Below are positions 20,092-29,180 of a stretch of DNA of 30,569 nucleotides, piece after piece. The stretch is from NCBI GenBank assembly GCA_000969725.1, contig JXSR01S028231.1, one strand, 5' to 3'. The notes below the pieces were generated by a model. The model was given only the letters and a program-made list of their open reading frames with translations, was not told where the DNA came from and ran no database searches. Each line of letters begins with the position of its first letter. Position 1 is the first letter of the stretch. Source of the stretch: Ophiothrix spiculata. Taxonomy: Eukaryota; Echinodermata; Ophiuroidea; Amphilepidida; Ophiotrichidae. A program made the translations under genes and the position numbers.

Positions 20092-20744
20092 CTGAGGATA
20101 ACAAATAACGACACATTAATCTTCAAAAATATTGGGACTTTTGCTTCTTTTCCATCTTTCTAATAACACAGATATCCTAACAACACATTGGAAATAAAAA
20201 ATGAGCAAGTAAATCACATTTTCTGATTTTTCACATTTTTATTTTAGGAATTAGCTGATTAAGACAGCCTCGATTTGTGAAATAAACACTGAATCCAGTC
20301 ATGGGCGATATATAATTGGTGATGTTAAACCATCATGGATTTTGTTTCATTAGAATAGAAATACAATTCTGAGATAATTTTTTTGAGGATATGTTTACAA
20401 AAAGAGCAGAAACTGTTCAAATTAACACCTTAGTAAATATAGATGGTGTTTACTTTTGTTAGATGAATCATTAAGAATATCTCTTGCTCAAACTTGGTTT
20501 TATTTTCCCTTCCTTCAATATTTAAAATACCTTTAACGAACATTTATAGCAAAACTGTAGCACTTGTTTTTATGTTATAAAGAATCAACTAATAAATACA
20601 CAGTCGCCATACTTGCGGTCATTGAAAGTAGAAAATGACTGTCATCTATCATCATGATATAATACATCCAAGCAGGCCGATAAATGACGCAGTCAGTTAT
20701 ATTGAAATGTTTTCCATCGATGTTTTTTCTATCTTCCCTGCTAC
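20092..20744. other. Intron-like AT-rich sequence upstream of the exon
   Basis: There is no exon or repeat boundary. On the minus strand this would be intron preceding the exon at 19992-20091. Confidence 0.4.
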
Positions 20745-20978
20745 AAATTTGATAGATATTTGATAGCTATCGAAACCCTATCAAATCAAAAACTAATTAA
20801 TTGGAACGCCGAATTATTTAGGATTTTGATAGAGTTTTGATAGAAAAACTATCAAATCCCTAAATTTGATAGATATTTGATAGCTATCGAAACCATATAA
20901 AATCAAAAACCAATTAATCGGAATGCCAAATTATTTAGGATTTTGATAGAGTTTTGATAGGAAAACTATCAAATTCCT
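20745..20978. repeat. 117-bp tandem repeat, two units
   Basis: The units begin at 20745 and 20862, each with AAATTTGATAGATATTTGAT followed by AGCTATCGAAACC. They share a second block, TTTAGGATTTTGATAGAGTT. They differ at only a few positions. The units contain internal palindromes made from TTTGATAG and CTATCAAA. Confidence 0.85.
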
Positions 20979-21094
20979 AAAAAAAACCCAGATGAACGAG
21001 AATTGAGAGTAAATTCCTATTAAAAAAAACTATGTAAAGCTATCAAAAAACTATCAAATATTGTTCTACGGTTAAACCGCATGAAATTATATTT

Positions 21095-21865
21095 GCTAGG
21101 GTTTTGATACCTATCAAATCGCTATCAAATATTATGTATTCTGAAACCGAAATTAAAAAAAAAAATCGCTACGGTTTTGATACCTATCAAATCACTATCA
21201 AATATTATTCTACGGGCAAACCGCATGAAATTTTATTCGCTAGGGTTTTGATACCTATCAAATCACTATCAAATATTATGTATTCTGAAACCGAAATAAA
21301 AAAATATTCGCTAGGGTTTTGATACCTATCAAAACACTATCAAATATTATTGAGCAAACCTCATCATATGTTATTCGCTAGGGTTTTGATACCTATCAAA
21401 TCACTATCAAATATTATGCAATGGGAAACTATAAGAAAAATCATTCACTAAGGTTTTGATACCTACATGTATCAAAAAACTATCAAATATTATTCTACAG
21501 GCGCACCGCATAAAATTTTATTCGCTAGGGTTTTGATACCTATCAAATCACTTTCAAATATTATGCAATGGGAAACCACAACACAAGTTATTCGCAAGGG
21601 CTTTGACACCTATGAAAACACTATCAAATATTGTGCTACGGGCAAACCGCATGACATTTTATTTGCTAGGGTTTTGATACGTATCAAATCACTATCATAT
21701 ATTGTGCAATGGGAAACTGACACAAACATTATTCGCTAGGGTTTTGATACCTATCAAACCATACCAAATATTATTCCACTGTGAAATCGCATCAAATTTT
21801 ATTCGCTAGGGTTTTGATATCTATCAAATTTTATTCGCTAGGGTTTTGATAGCTATCAAAACCCT
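21095..21865. repeat. 70-bp satellite with alternating A/B monomers
   Basis: Eleven monomers start with GCTAGGGTTTTGATAC or a close variant. Their GTTTTGAT cores fall at about 21101, 21174, 21245, 21316, 21383, 21453, 21530, 21600, 21671, 21741 and 21811, which gives a spacing of mostly 70-71 bp. Their tails alternate strictly between a GCAATGGGAAAC-type and a CTACGGGCAAACCGCATGA-type. The true period is therefore a dimer of about 140 bp, as in higher-order satellite repeats. The array ends in a perfect 26-bp palindrome at 21840-21865 centred on TTTTGATAGCTATCAAAA. TGATAG matches the WGATAR binding consensus of GATA factors. Confidence 0.9.
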
Positions 21866-22979
21866 ATCAAACACCCGACGAGGAGATGACCTACCAAGAC
21901 ACACCACGATGGATCCACATTGGAAACGGTCAAGCATCTATTGCAGCGACCTTGTACCTTTAGTCAAAGACTACTCATGCTGCAAGTTTTGTCCATATGC
22001 GTTGACCTTGAAATGGTATTTTGACCTTAGACCAAAAATAATTCTTTTGTTGCCCTCCACAGCTTTTTCAGAGAGGGACGGTCGGTCAGGGTTTGTTTAT
22101 ACTCTTCCACGGACTGCTAGGTCAATCGGCTGCTCCAGCCTTCACAACTTCCCCCCCCGGCATTCAAATCAAAACAATTAAATACAAATGTACTTCTTTT
22201 AGTGATTGGGGACATCCTAAACATTTTGAGGGTTGAATATCGAAAAAAGCAAAAAATATTTTTTTTTTTTTGTAGTTTTTTGGTAAGTTTTGCATCAAAG
22301 GGTTTTGCATCAAAGGGTTGGTCGGTGGAAGGCAACCAAACAATTTTTTTGGCCTTAAAATGAAATGTTGACATTGACCAATGAGTACAGTGATCTTCAA
22401 ACGACATCTAGTCAACTTTTACCGGTATCTTTGTCGTACGCATTAATAGGTTTACCTTAACTTGCAGATGAAATGCCAATTTAGTAATCTTCAAAGTACA
22501 ATGTATATTTGTATGAAACAACTATGCACGCTGACGTTTTCAATGCACATCGCACTTGAAATCAATTGACAAGTAAACTACATGATGTATACATGAAATA
22601 TCTTTTAATAATTAACCACAATCCTTGTGAAAATACATAGCAGCTAGCTCATGATGTTATATAAAAATGTAGAGTAGATTAAATTCCCACCAAGCTTCAT
22701 TGGACATAGCTTGGCTGGTGTGTACTGCTTGCCAGATTTGGCAACCTACTGTGTTAATTTAGCCTTTTGGTGAGCATGCACTTTTAAAGGTACCGGTACA
22801 ATGTATCCAGTCTCTTTACTTGTTGAATATCAGAATAACACAATAACTCTCAACATAGCCAGCCTATGAAGTGTTTACCATCTTCCGCTGTCAGTCTATT
22901 TTTTTCCACCTCCTAATAAACGTACTTGTATTTAGCAAATGTAGATGTATGAATGTAGATCATCTTGAGTGAAACTTTG
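21866..22979. other. Unique stretch between array and candidate exon
   Basis: The first 100 bp are GC-richer and open in more than one frame (for example EEMTYQDTPRWIHIGNGQAS in one plus frame). There is no splice support and a stop follows soon. Further along are a C-run (22149-22157) and an 11-T run. If the minus-strand exon at 22980-23089 is real, its 3' untranslated region would occupy the upper part of this stretch; no clear polyadenylation signal was found. Confidence 0.35.
22288..22317. repeat. Exact 15-bp tandem duplication
   Basis: TTTTGCATCAAAGGG occurs twice in direct succession. This is a simple slip-type duplication. Confidence 0.9.
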
Positions 22980-23089
22980 TCATGGGTCATGCTTTTTCAG
23001 AAATTTAAGTGTTCTCACAGCTGCTGCACATGTCTTGATAGTTGGTAGATGTCCCATTCCTTGTTTGGTACTTTTTGTCTTCATGTTTT
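22980..23089 (-). CDS. Candidate terminal coding exon, unidentified protein
   Basis: On the minus strand a textbook acceptor (TTTTTCTTTAAATTTCAG) is followed by two nucleotides that complete a codon, then 35 codons and TGA at 22982-22980. The peptide includes MKTKSTKQGMGHLPT and ends AAAVRTLKFLKKHDP. It is strongly basic (about a dozen Lys, Arg and His) with an alanine- and leucine-containing helix near the end, much less AT-biased in amino-acid choice than chance frames here. No family is recognised. The upstream exon should end two nucleotides short of a codon boundary's completion (phase 1). None was securely found. The nearest candidate coding start is the frame at 24439-24729. Confidence 0.5.
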
Positions 23090-23330
23090 CTGAAATTTAA
23101 AGAAAAATGCAAGGCTAAATTTAAATTATTTAGTACATGCAGTTCTCATACAAGTGCATTGCTGCAAACTTGAACATTTTTTTTAGTTAAAAGAAAAATA
23201 AAATATTAAAGAGCTACATGAAAATCCATGAGCAAAATGTTTTTCAAGTTTCAGTGTGTGACCTTGTGATGTTGTAATTGGTACATTACATCAGAAATAT
23301 GAAATACACAGCATCTTTTTCCCACATTAA

Positions 23331-23917
23331 CACTTAAGTGACGAAGGTACACATGTACATTTCCCACCCATTGGTGCCCATGAGGAGGGGGTCCCTAAGG
23401 GGGGGGGGGTTCCTAGGGAACTCGACCCCCTAAAAACATTCTTTCGGAATGAATTTTACGTTGAAAGTCTGGTCAATGATAAAATGTAATAAGGCCCAAT
23501 ACAGAAAAACATTTTGAAAATCGGATTAACCGTTTCAAAATGGCGGCCCCCAAACCATTTTTTGTGTCGTGTCAAAAATGTTCCCACCAAAATTTCAAAA
23601 ACTGTGTTCCCGAAGAAATTTTCGCATGAAATTTTGCACAAACTTGCACATTGCAAACAACATTGCAAAAATAAAATTGGAAACAAATTATTCGGTTTTG
23701 ATTTTATGGGCATAACACATTTGAACTGCGCCCTCGAAAAATCACTTTATGCTATTATTAGCACGAAAACGACTGGGTCGATTTGAATTTTTTTCCCACT
23801 GAGGGACCCGCTGCCTTAAGTTTGACAATTACATGGAGCGGAGATGTAATTTTTTTTTTTGCGTTTGCGCGCGTAGTAGGGCTCCTAGGAACCCCTTTCC
23901 TTGGTCACTTTTAAGTG
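23331..23917. mobile_element. 587-bp TTAA-flanked MITE (piggyBac-like)
   Basis: TTAA at 23327-23330 and 23918-23921 flanks ends reading CACTTAAGTGACGAAGG and the complement CCTTGGTCACTTTTAAGTG. Exact TTAA duplications with a CAC/CCC start are typical of piggyBac transposons. Just inside, TTCCTAGGGAAC on the left mirrors CTCCTAGGAACCCC on the right, next to a run of ten or more G. Open frames inside run antisense to each other and show no transposase features. If the minus-strand exon at 22980-23089 belongs to a gene starting further right, this MITE sits in its intron. Confidence 0.7.
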
Positions 23918-24280
23918 TTAATTTATAACTCAACGAAAAATGTGAGAAATCCAAAACAATTCTTGGCTGTCATTGATTTCAAGGATGTATTCTTTTTATA
24001 TGCAAAAAATTAGAAAGTCATCTCCACGCGGCAAGTTATGGCCCTCCGAAATTGCACATTTTTTCCTCAATTTATTTCCGGACACATATTGAGGGGTCCA
24101 TAAAATCAAGGGGGCCCTATTTATTGGCCAAAATCTGGAAAGGCTTGCTCGAGAATAATATCATGTCAAAGTAAGCAAGTAAGTCCCGATCAAGTGGCAC
24201 TGCCTAGTTTGCAGGTAAATAGCAGAGGAGGGTGGTCGTGGCAACTGTTACGGGCTGCTGGACGGTATACGGTATCGTAG

Positions 24281-24300
24281 CCGGTTTCCGGTGACGTCAT
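24281..24300. promoter_or_regulatory. CRE plus ETS-like promoter motif
   Basis: TGACGTCA (24292-24299), the full palindromic CRE bound by CREB/ATF proteins, abuts ACCGGAAACC on the minus strand, a good ETS/GABP-type site. The surrounding 24200-24310 is GC-richer than the window. Such paired motifs are common in housekeeping promoters. Whether it serves the minus-strand candidate exons at lower coordinates, a plus-strand gene, or neither cannot be told from sequence alone. Confidence 0.4.
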
Positions 24301-24438
24301 ATCCTATACCACATCTGGCGTGAATCATGAATTGCCCCTTTAAATTCCGCTAAAACTTTCTTCATTTTTTGGAAAAGGAGGATCTTTTCTCTCCCCGTGT
24401 TAATCAGCAGGACTAAAATTTACTTGTCAATTTCATTT

Positions 24439-24729
24439 TTATCCAACGACGTAAGAAATTAGTCTCGTTATACAACATTTATAATTGTAACAGACGGAAC
24501 ATTCGCGTAAATTCAGTTGGTTGACCGTAGCAAATGAAGACTGGTAAAAGAGATAATGGGAACGAATCATTTTTGCTTCGCTCGCTATCAATATACGTGG
24601 CTCCTCGTAAATCGTGGCGTGCTTCCATGCTTCAACGGTGTGTGTGAGGTGAAGGACCAAAATAAAGACACACATAGCGTTGAAGAAGTTTAACAAGGCA
24701 CTGCCCTCCACCGACCTATAATCAACCAC
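24439..24729 (-). CDS. Candidate coding frame with signal-peptide-like start
   Basis: A 96-codon frame starts MVDYRSVEGSALLNFFNAMC and continues through a hydrophobic run (CVFILVLHLTHTVEA) to WKHATIYEEPR. A second methionine just before the hydrophobic run would give a classic signal peptide with a plausible cut after VEA. G+C of the first 160 nt is well above background. The remainder (after about residue 55) looks less convincing, so the true exon may end earlier, for example near CCAC|GTATAT, although that donor is poor. No family is recognised and this could be chance. Confidence 0.3.
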   Translation of the reverse strand: MVDYRSVEGSALLNFFNAMCVFILVLHLTHTVEAWKHATIYEEPRILIASEAKMIRSHYLFYQSSFATVNQLNLRECSVCYNYKCCITRLISYVVG

Positions 24730-24751
24730 ATAAATTTAAGCTTAAACGTAC

Positions 24752-24825
24752 CTTTAATTATCTTCATCTTGCTGTTTCCATGTCCATACGTATCATGTCC
24801 TGACGTATGTGCGTACACCGATCAT
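24752..24825 (-). other. Exon-like block, possibly untranslated
   Basis: On the minus strand a good acceptor (GGTTTTCTCAG) and a consensus donor (TTAAAG|GTACGT) enclose 74 nt. All three frames contain stops, so it could only be a 5' untranslated exon. Using this donor would put the start of the frame at 24729 inside an intron, so the two candidates are mutually exclusive in one transcript. Confidence 0.2.
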
Positions 24826-25160
24826 CTGAGAAAACCATGCATAGATCGTAGCATCATTGAATGGTAAACACTGAATGACTGCATGTGCACTGACCACTGC
24901 CAGTATGGTGACTGTTGTGTAAGCTTATTAGACCCAATTGTTTCATAACTCGTAGATCTTCTCCAGAAACGTGCATGAATACATACAGCTTGAATAATGA
25001 AATGTGTTCTTCCATTGACAGAAGAACATGTACAATCTTTAGAAAATTTGACTTCAGCTTTGTGAAGCATTTCGGTTGGAATCACGAGTTTCAAATGGAT
25101 CAATTAAAGGCGCACAACATTGATTTTTGTTACATTATAAAGACACACACTACTAAATAA

Positions 25161-25678
25161 TTTGATAGAAATTTGATAGTAGGCCTACATAATTTCAGTT
25201 TTACAATGATGAAAGTACTAAGTCCGATTTGATAGAAATTTGATAGGGCATTATTGTAAAATTTACAAAGTCCGATTTGATAGAAACTTTATAGGGCATT
25301 CATTATTGAAAATTTACAAAGTCCAGTTTGATAGAAATTTGATAGGACATTCATCTCTGTAAAATGTACAAAGTTCAATTTGATAGAAATTTAATAGTGC
25401 AAAATGCATTATTTGATAGTTATTGAAATATTTGATAGTTATTTGATAGTAACAAAAAAATCTAAGTCATATTTGATAGTTATTGAAATATTTGATAGTT
25501 ATTTGATAGTAACAAAAAAATCTAAGTCATATTTGATAGAAATTTGATAGATTTGATAGTCATTTGATACTAGCAAATATCTATCCAAAGTTGGTTTGAT
25601 AGAGTTTTGATATATCAAAACTCTGTCAAATTGTGATTTGATAGGGTTTTGATAGGTATTTGATATATATTTGATAGA
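25161..25678. repeat. TTTGATAG array, right side
   Basis: The array has two parts. At 25161-25411 are units of about 50-64 bp starting TTTGATAGAAATTTGATAG and ending CAAAGTCCGA or similar. At 25411-25678 the units are denser. The array contains a 22-bp palindrome centred on TTTTGATATATCAAAA (25602-25623). The octamer runs mostly in one orientation, unlike the left array where both orientations alternate. TGATAG fits the GATA-factor consensus. Confidence 0.9.
25411..25530. repeat. Exact 60-bp tandem duplication
   Basis: 25411-25470 and 25471-25530 are identical; each begins ATTTGATAGTTATTGAAATA. They lie in the right-hand array. Perfect identity next to diverged units shows recent local amplification. 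Confidence 0.95.
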
Positions 25679-26222
25679 ATAATTTCTACAAGGGTTGGTA
25701 TCTATAATTGATTACATTCAGTAGAAGAAGTTGTGAAACAAGATAAAGAGTATTTGCACTGTATTATCATGTTTCGTGTTCGTTCCAGATTTGTCTTTCT
25801 GTCCACGTCAAACGTTTTGTAGTCCATGTATGATCTTATGATCGTAAACCATTAGAACCGTATTATAAACTAAAGACAGTAAATTCAGATAAGATTATAA
25901 TATGCAGATTTAATACGGCTTCTTATCAGCATACTACCTGCAGTAGGTATATTTTAAAGAACACCGTATAACTTCCTATTTGTTTCAAGGTCACAAACGT
26001 TGATAGTACTCCTATCACAATATTAACAGTCCTCAAATGATACTTATAATATATGATTGAAGCAAAAATATGATGGTGTAGAAATTTTGGCATACTGTCT
26101 TTTATGATTTATAAACAGAGAGACTGAATGTGTCAGTTTTAAAACCAAAATATTGAAGAAGTAATATAAAGTTTCCTATTACTAAAATGTATTGATTGTC
26201 AATATCAAGTTGTTGGACATTT
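25679..26222. other. AT-rich stretch, nothing recognised
   Basis: No repeats or exon-like blocks are visible. Confidence 0.4.
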
Positions 26223-26465
26223 GTGATGACTCACCCCTGAAAGGGGGACTTTGCGACGGAAAACTTTTCAAGATACAGGTGAAAATAGGCAGCAAAAAAT
26301 AGTAAGAATTCCCAGCAGATTTTCTGTTATAAAATTTGATCATCTTGATCAATTTCAACAAGTAAGCTAGGTGTCATTTTAAAGCTTAGAAAGTGCTGCA
26401 ACAGATGAATTCAAATCAAAATTAACATCATCTTCTAAGTCCCCCCTTTTGGGGTGAGCCATCAC
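26223..26465. mobile_element. MITE family copy 3, both ends intact
   Basis: The element begins GTGATGACTCACCCCTGAAAG and ends GGGGTGAGCCATCAC. It is flanked by ATTT on both sides (26219-26222 and 26466-26469). It shares the ordered interior blocks CCAGCAGATTTTCTGT, CTTGATCAATTTCAACAAG and TTTTAAAGCTTA with the copies at 7600 and 8359. It is the best preserved of the three. Each terminus folds on itself (CCCC...GGGG), so the end is a small hairpin inside a longer inverted repeat. Confidence 0.85.
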
Positions 26466-28322
26466 ATTTAATGAAAATAGAAGATAACTATTACGTGATA
26501 TTAAGTTATGTCAATATACTCCCTAAGCTCAAATAGTAGCACATTTGCCAAAATTGACTTAATTGTTTCATCTTAAAGAAATACAGACTTGACATTAAAT
26601 AAGGAATTTTTTTTTTCTGTAAGCTTCCATCTTATAAATACGCCATATCTTGGTATATGTAAACTCCAGGAATGTGTATTTTCTTCATGTTTGTAGATAA
26701 ACATGTAAACTTTAAAATAAGACCCTTTTTGTGTATACCTAGGTGACACAAAACTCGTGCACCATAATACGGAATTTAGGAAATTTGCCGTAGTTTCTTT
26801 AATGCTTTACCTGGACGCTTGAAATTTTACAAGGTTGTCTTTACATATTGTTGGTTACACAGCAGAAATATACAGAAATATAAAGACTAAAAGTTTGCGA
26901 TTAACATGTTTCGATTAAAAAAAGACCAATTTTTTTAGTCGTTGAAGAGCAAATAACGTGTTTTCTTGTTAATCACCGCCAGAGTAACTATAAATTTCGG
27001 CTGAACAGTGGGAAAACGCTATTTTTGTTAATTGTTTGGTGCATGTTCCGTACTCTTACTCGTAATTTGGAGCAAAACGTTCTGGTTCACAGATTAAAAT
27101 TTACCGCGAACAATGACGTGATCACACTGACGTAAATATTGACCCCCTTCGAGCCCTGCAGAGATAGAGGTATTGCCGCATTGTTATATATATATGGGGA
27201 CTACCTGAACTCATTTATGTATCCAAAGGTAAATGTAATTATTAATTTATGTAAATGCTGAACCATCAAATAATCATGCATCATCCACTCCAGCAAATAT
27301 AATACGGTAAGCTAAATGGGCTTCGATGCACATACATCGTAAAATGTGTAATTTTGGCCCTAAGATCCAAATGATGTTTACAGGAAAACTTACTAAATTT
27401 TGCTCTGGTGAAATTTCGAACTATTTTTTCCCCTTTAGAATCTAGAAAGCAATATCTAAGAACGCATTTTTCAAAATAATGATTTTTTGTCTTCTTTTTT
27501 GAGATATTGTCCAAAATTCGTACAAAAATGTCACAGATCCCAATGCTGCCACTATTTTGGTATTTTTTGACCGTAACACTCTTTTTTATATATGAAGCTG
27601 CTTAGTATATTTTGTTATCCTATTTTTCAAATATGTATTTGGTTTTGCAATGTGGTGTTTAGCTTTTGTGTTATTTAAAGTAGTAGTTGAACTTTTTTGA
27701 CACCCTGTATTTTACATGGTCTTATTCCCGGGGTCTTATCCGCATCTCCATGTTTATCTGCATAACCCCCTGTGATTAAAGGATTTTAAAGTTCGAACCT
27801 ATCAGCACTATAATTTCGTACACAGTATTTATCGTATTGGTCTGAGCGTTGCAATTACTCCGCCCAAATATGTCACATTGTGATCACTCTTTTCAAAATG
27901 TATTTTGCCGATCAACTTGACCTCATGATGCAATTTCTTTGTTTATTCATGAGCAAATTCCTTCAGATGATTTTGTAGACACATTAATAGACAGATCTGT
28001 CACGGTTTGAAAATCTGCATACAATTTACAAAAAGAATTATATCCATTCAACGTTTCTATTAAATATTTCCAGATTTGGATATATTACAAATTAAACTTT
28101 CGTGTTTTGACTGTTGAACTTTTCGACAGCTGTAGATCAACACAGGAAACAAATACGGAGAGACATTTTGCACAGGCTATTTATTTTTGAGGTTATTGGG
28201 AAATGTTTATAGTAATCAGACAGGTCACGTCAAGAAAAAAAAGAATAGGGGCCAACACTAGAATTAAAAAGTATCTCAAATTGACAAAAGTGTCTCAAAT
28301 TGAAGATCATCTCATAATGCAT
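26466..28322. other. AT-rich stretch, nothing recognised
   Basis: There is no transposon end or exon with good splice sites. A short (TA)n run lies at about 27184-27193. Confidence 0.4.
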
Positions 28323-28357
28323 CTCATTTTGCTTATTATTTTTTGAAGCAAAATGAG
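28323..28357. repeat. 12-bp stem hairpin
   Basis: CTCATTTTGCTT (28323-28334) and AAGCAAAATGAG (28346-28357) are perfect complements around an AT loop. Just upstream, TCTCAAATTGA-type motifs repeat (28274-28303). No function is inferred. Confidence 0.7.
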
Positions 28358-28443
28358 CTACATGTGTACATTGTGCAAGTTTTTCTTATATTTTTCCAGA
28401 TCGGAAAATTAAATTGGTCATCATAAGATCATTAACATACCCT

Positions 28444-28497
28444 GGATAGTACTAGTAATGGAATTGACTCCATTTCTGAACTACTAGTATCCTATCC
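28444..28497. repeat. Short inverted repeat with adjoining 14-bp direct repeat
   Basis: GGATAGTACTAGTA at 28444 pairs imperfectly with TACTAGTATCCTATCC ending at 28497. The last part, CTATCCAATAAGC, is then directly repeated once (to about 28518). This may be the remnant of a small palindromic element. Confidence 0.5.
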
Positions 28498-29160
28498 AAT
28501 AAGCACTATCCAATAAGCGTGTCTAAAATGTAGCTTTGTGTAAAATAAAATGAATAAATTTGCTATATTTTAGTCCCATCCATCCCATTCAAATGCTTGT
28601 TTTTATATCACACATCAATCGCAGAAAATTGAGAGAAGTGAAAAGGTAGGACTATTTTTAAATACTGACCACGTTAACAGGGTGAATGTAAGTCATTGAT
28701 ATTTGCAAAACAAATTTTAGCCTGACAGACATGATATATTGACATGTTTTGTAAGGATAACCTTGAGATATTTTCTCAAGGAGACGATATCTATTCAATA
28801 ATAGTATGAGACAGTTCTTGTTTTGCCTTCATGACTTTTTACATAATTGTCTATTGCGTAGGACGTAGGGATAACCATTTCCTAACGTTCACATTGACTT
28901 ATTGATAGAGTGGAAAGATAGAGTGCATCAAGAAAAAGCATCACTAACATATTATATAATTCTATTTGTGAGGTTTTAATTTTTTTTAATTGACGACAAA
29001 TTTTGATTGTCTTCAAACCAAAGTTAAAGGGGTATTGGACAAGCTCAGCATCATCCCCAAACTTTTCCCCAAACATTTTGAGGTTTTTGCATCATTTGAA
29101 GTATTAGTGGCATTAATGACAGCATGCAAAGTTTCATTGTCTAATAACTTGATTTTTAAG
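28498..29160. other. AT-rich stretch, nothing recognised
   Basis: A TTAAAGGGGTATTGGAC block near 29022-29038 looks like a possible MITE end. No matching opposite end was found. Confidence 0.35.
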
Positions 29161-29180
29161 TATCGTTGTCGACAACGATA
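29161..29180. repeat. Perfect 20-bp palindrome
   Basis: TATCGTTGTCGACAACGATA is its own reverse complement. It is followed by a GC-richer AATACCGCCCTCTGTAG block, so it may be part of a short element whose limits I cannot define. It could also be a dimeric-factor binding site. Confidence 0.9.

Larger units (their letters stand above)
20745..25678. other. 4.9-kb segment bounded by TTTGATAG arrays
   Basis: Both ends of this segment are arrays of the octamer TTTGATAG or its complement, and no comparable array occurs elsewhere in the window. Near the outer edges, CCCTGCTACAAATT (about 20737-20750) and the complement of AATTTCTACAAGGG (about 25681-25694) resemble each other, which would fit imperfect terminal inverted repeats. 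The interior holds the candidate exon at 22980-23089, a piggyBac-like MITE and a promoter-like site. It may be one large element with repetitive arms, or two independent satellite insertions on either side of ordinary sequence. No clean target duplication was found. Confidence 0.4.

Noticed and set aside
21846-22181. The longest open frame in the window (111 codons, plus strand)
   Set aside because: It begins inside the satellite array, crosses into noncoding-looking sequence with a C-run, and has no splice support or recognisable domain.
23456-23786. Overlapping frames of 85-90 codons on both strands
   Set aside because: They lie inside the TTAA-flanked MITE, are antisense shadows of each other and show no transposase features.
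24822-25160. Antisense pair of frames (93 and 81 codons)
   Set aside because: They overlap on opposite strands, lack splice signals of their own and have no recognisable domain.
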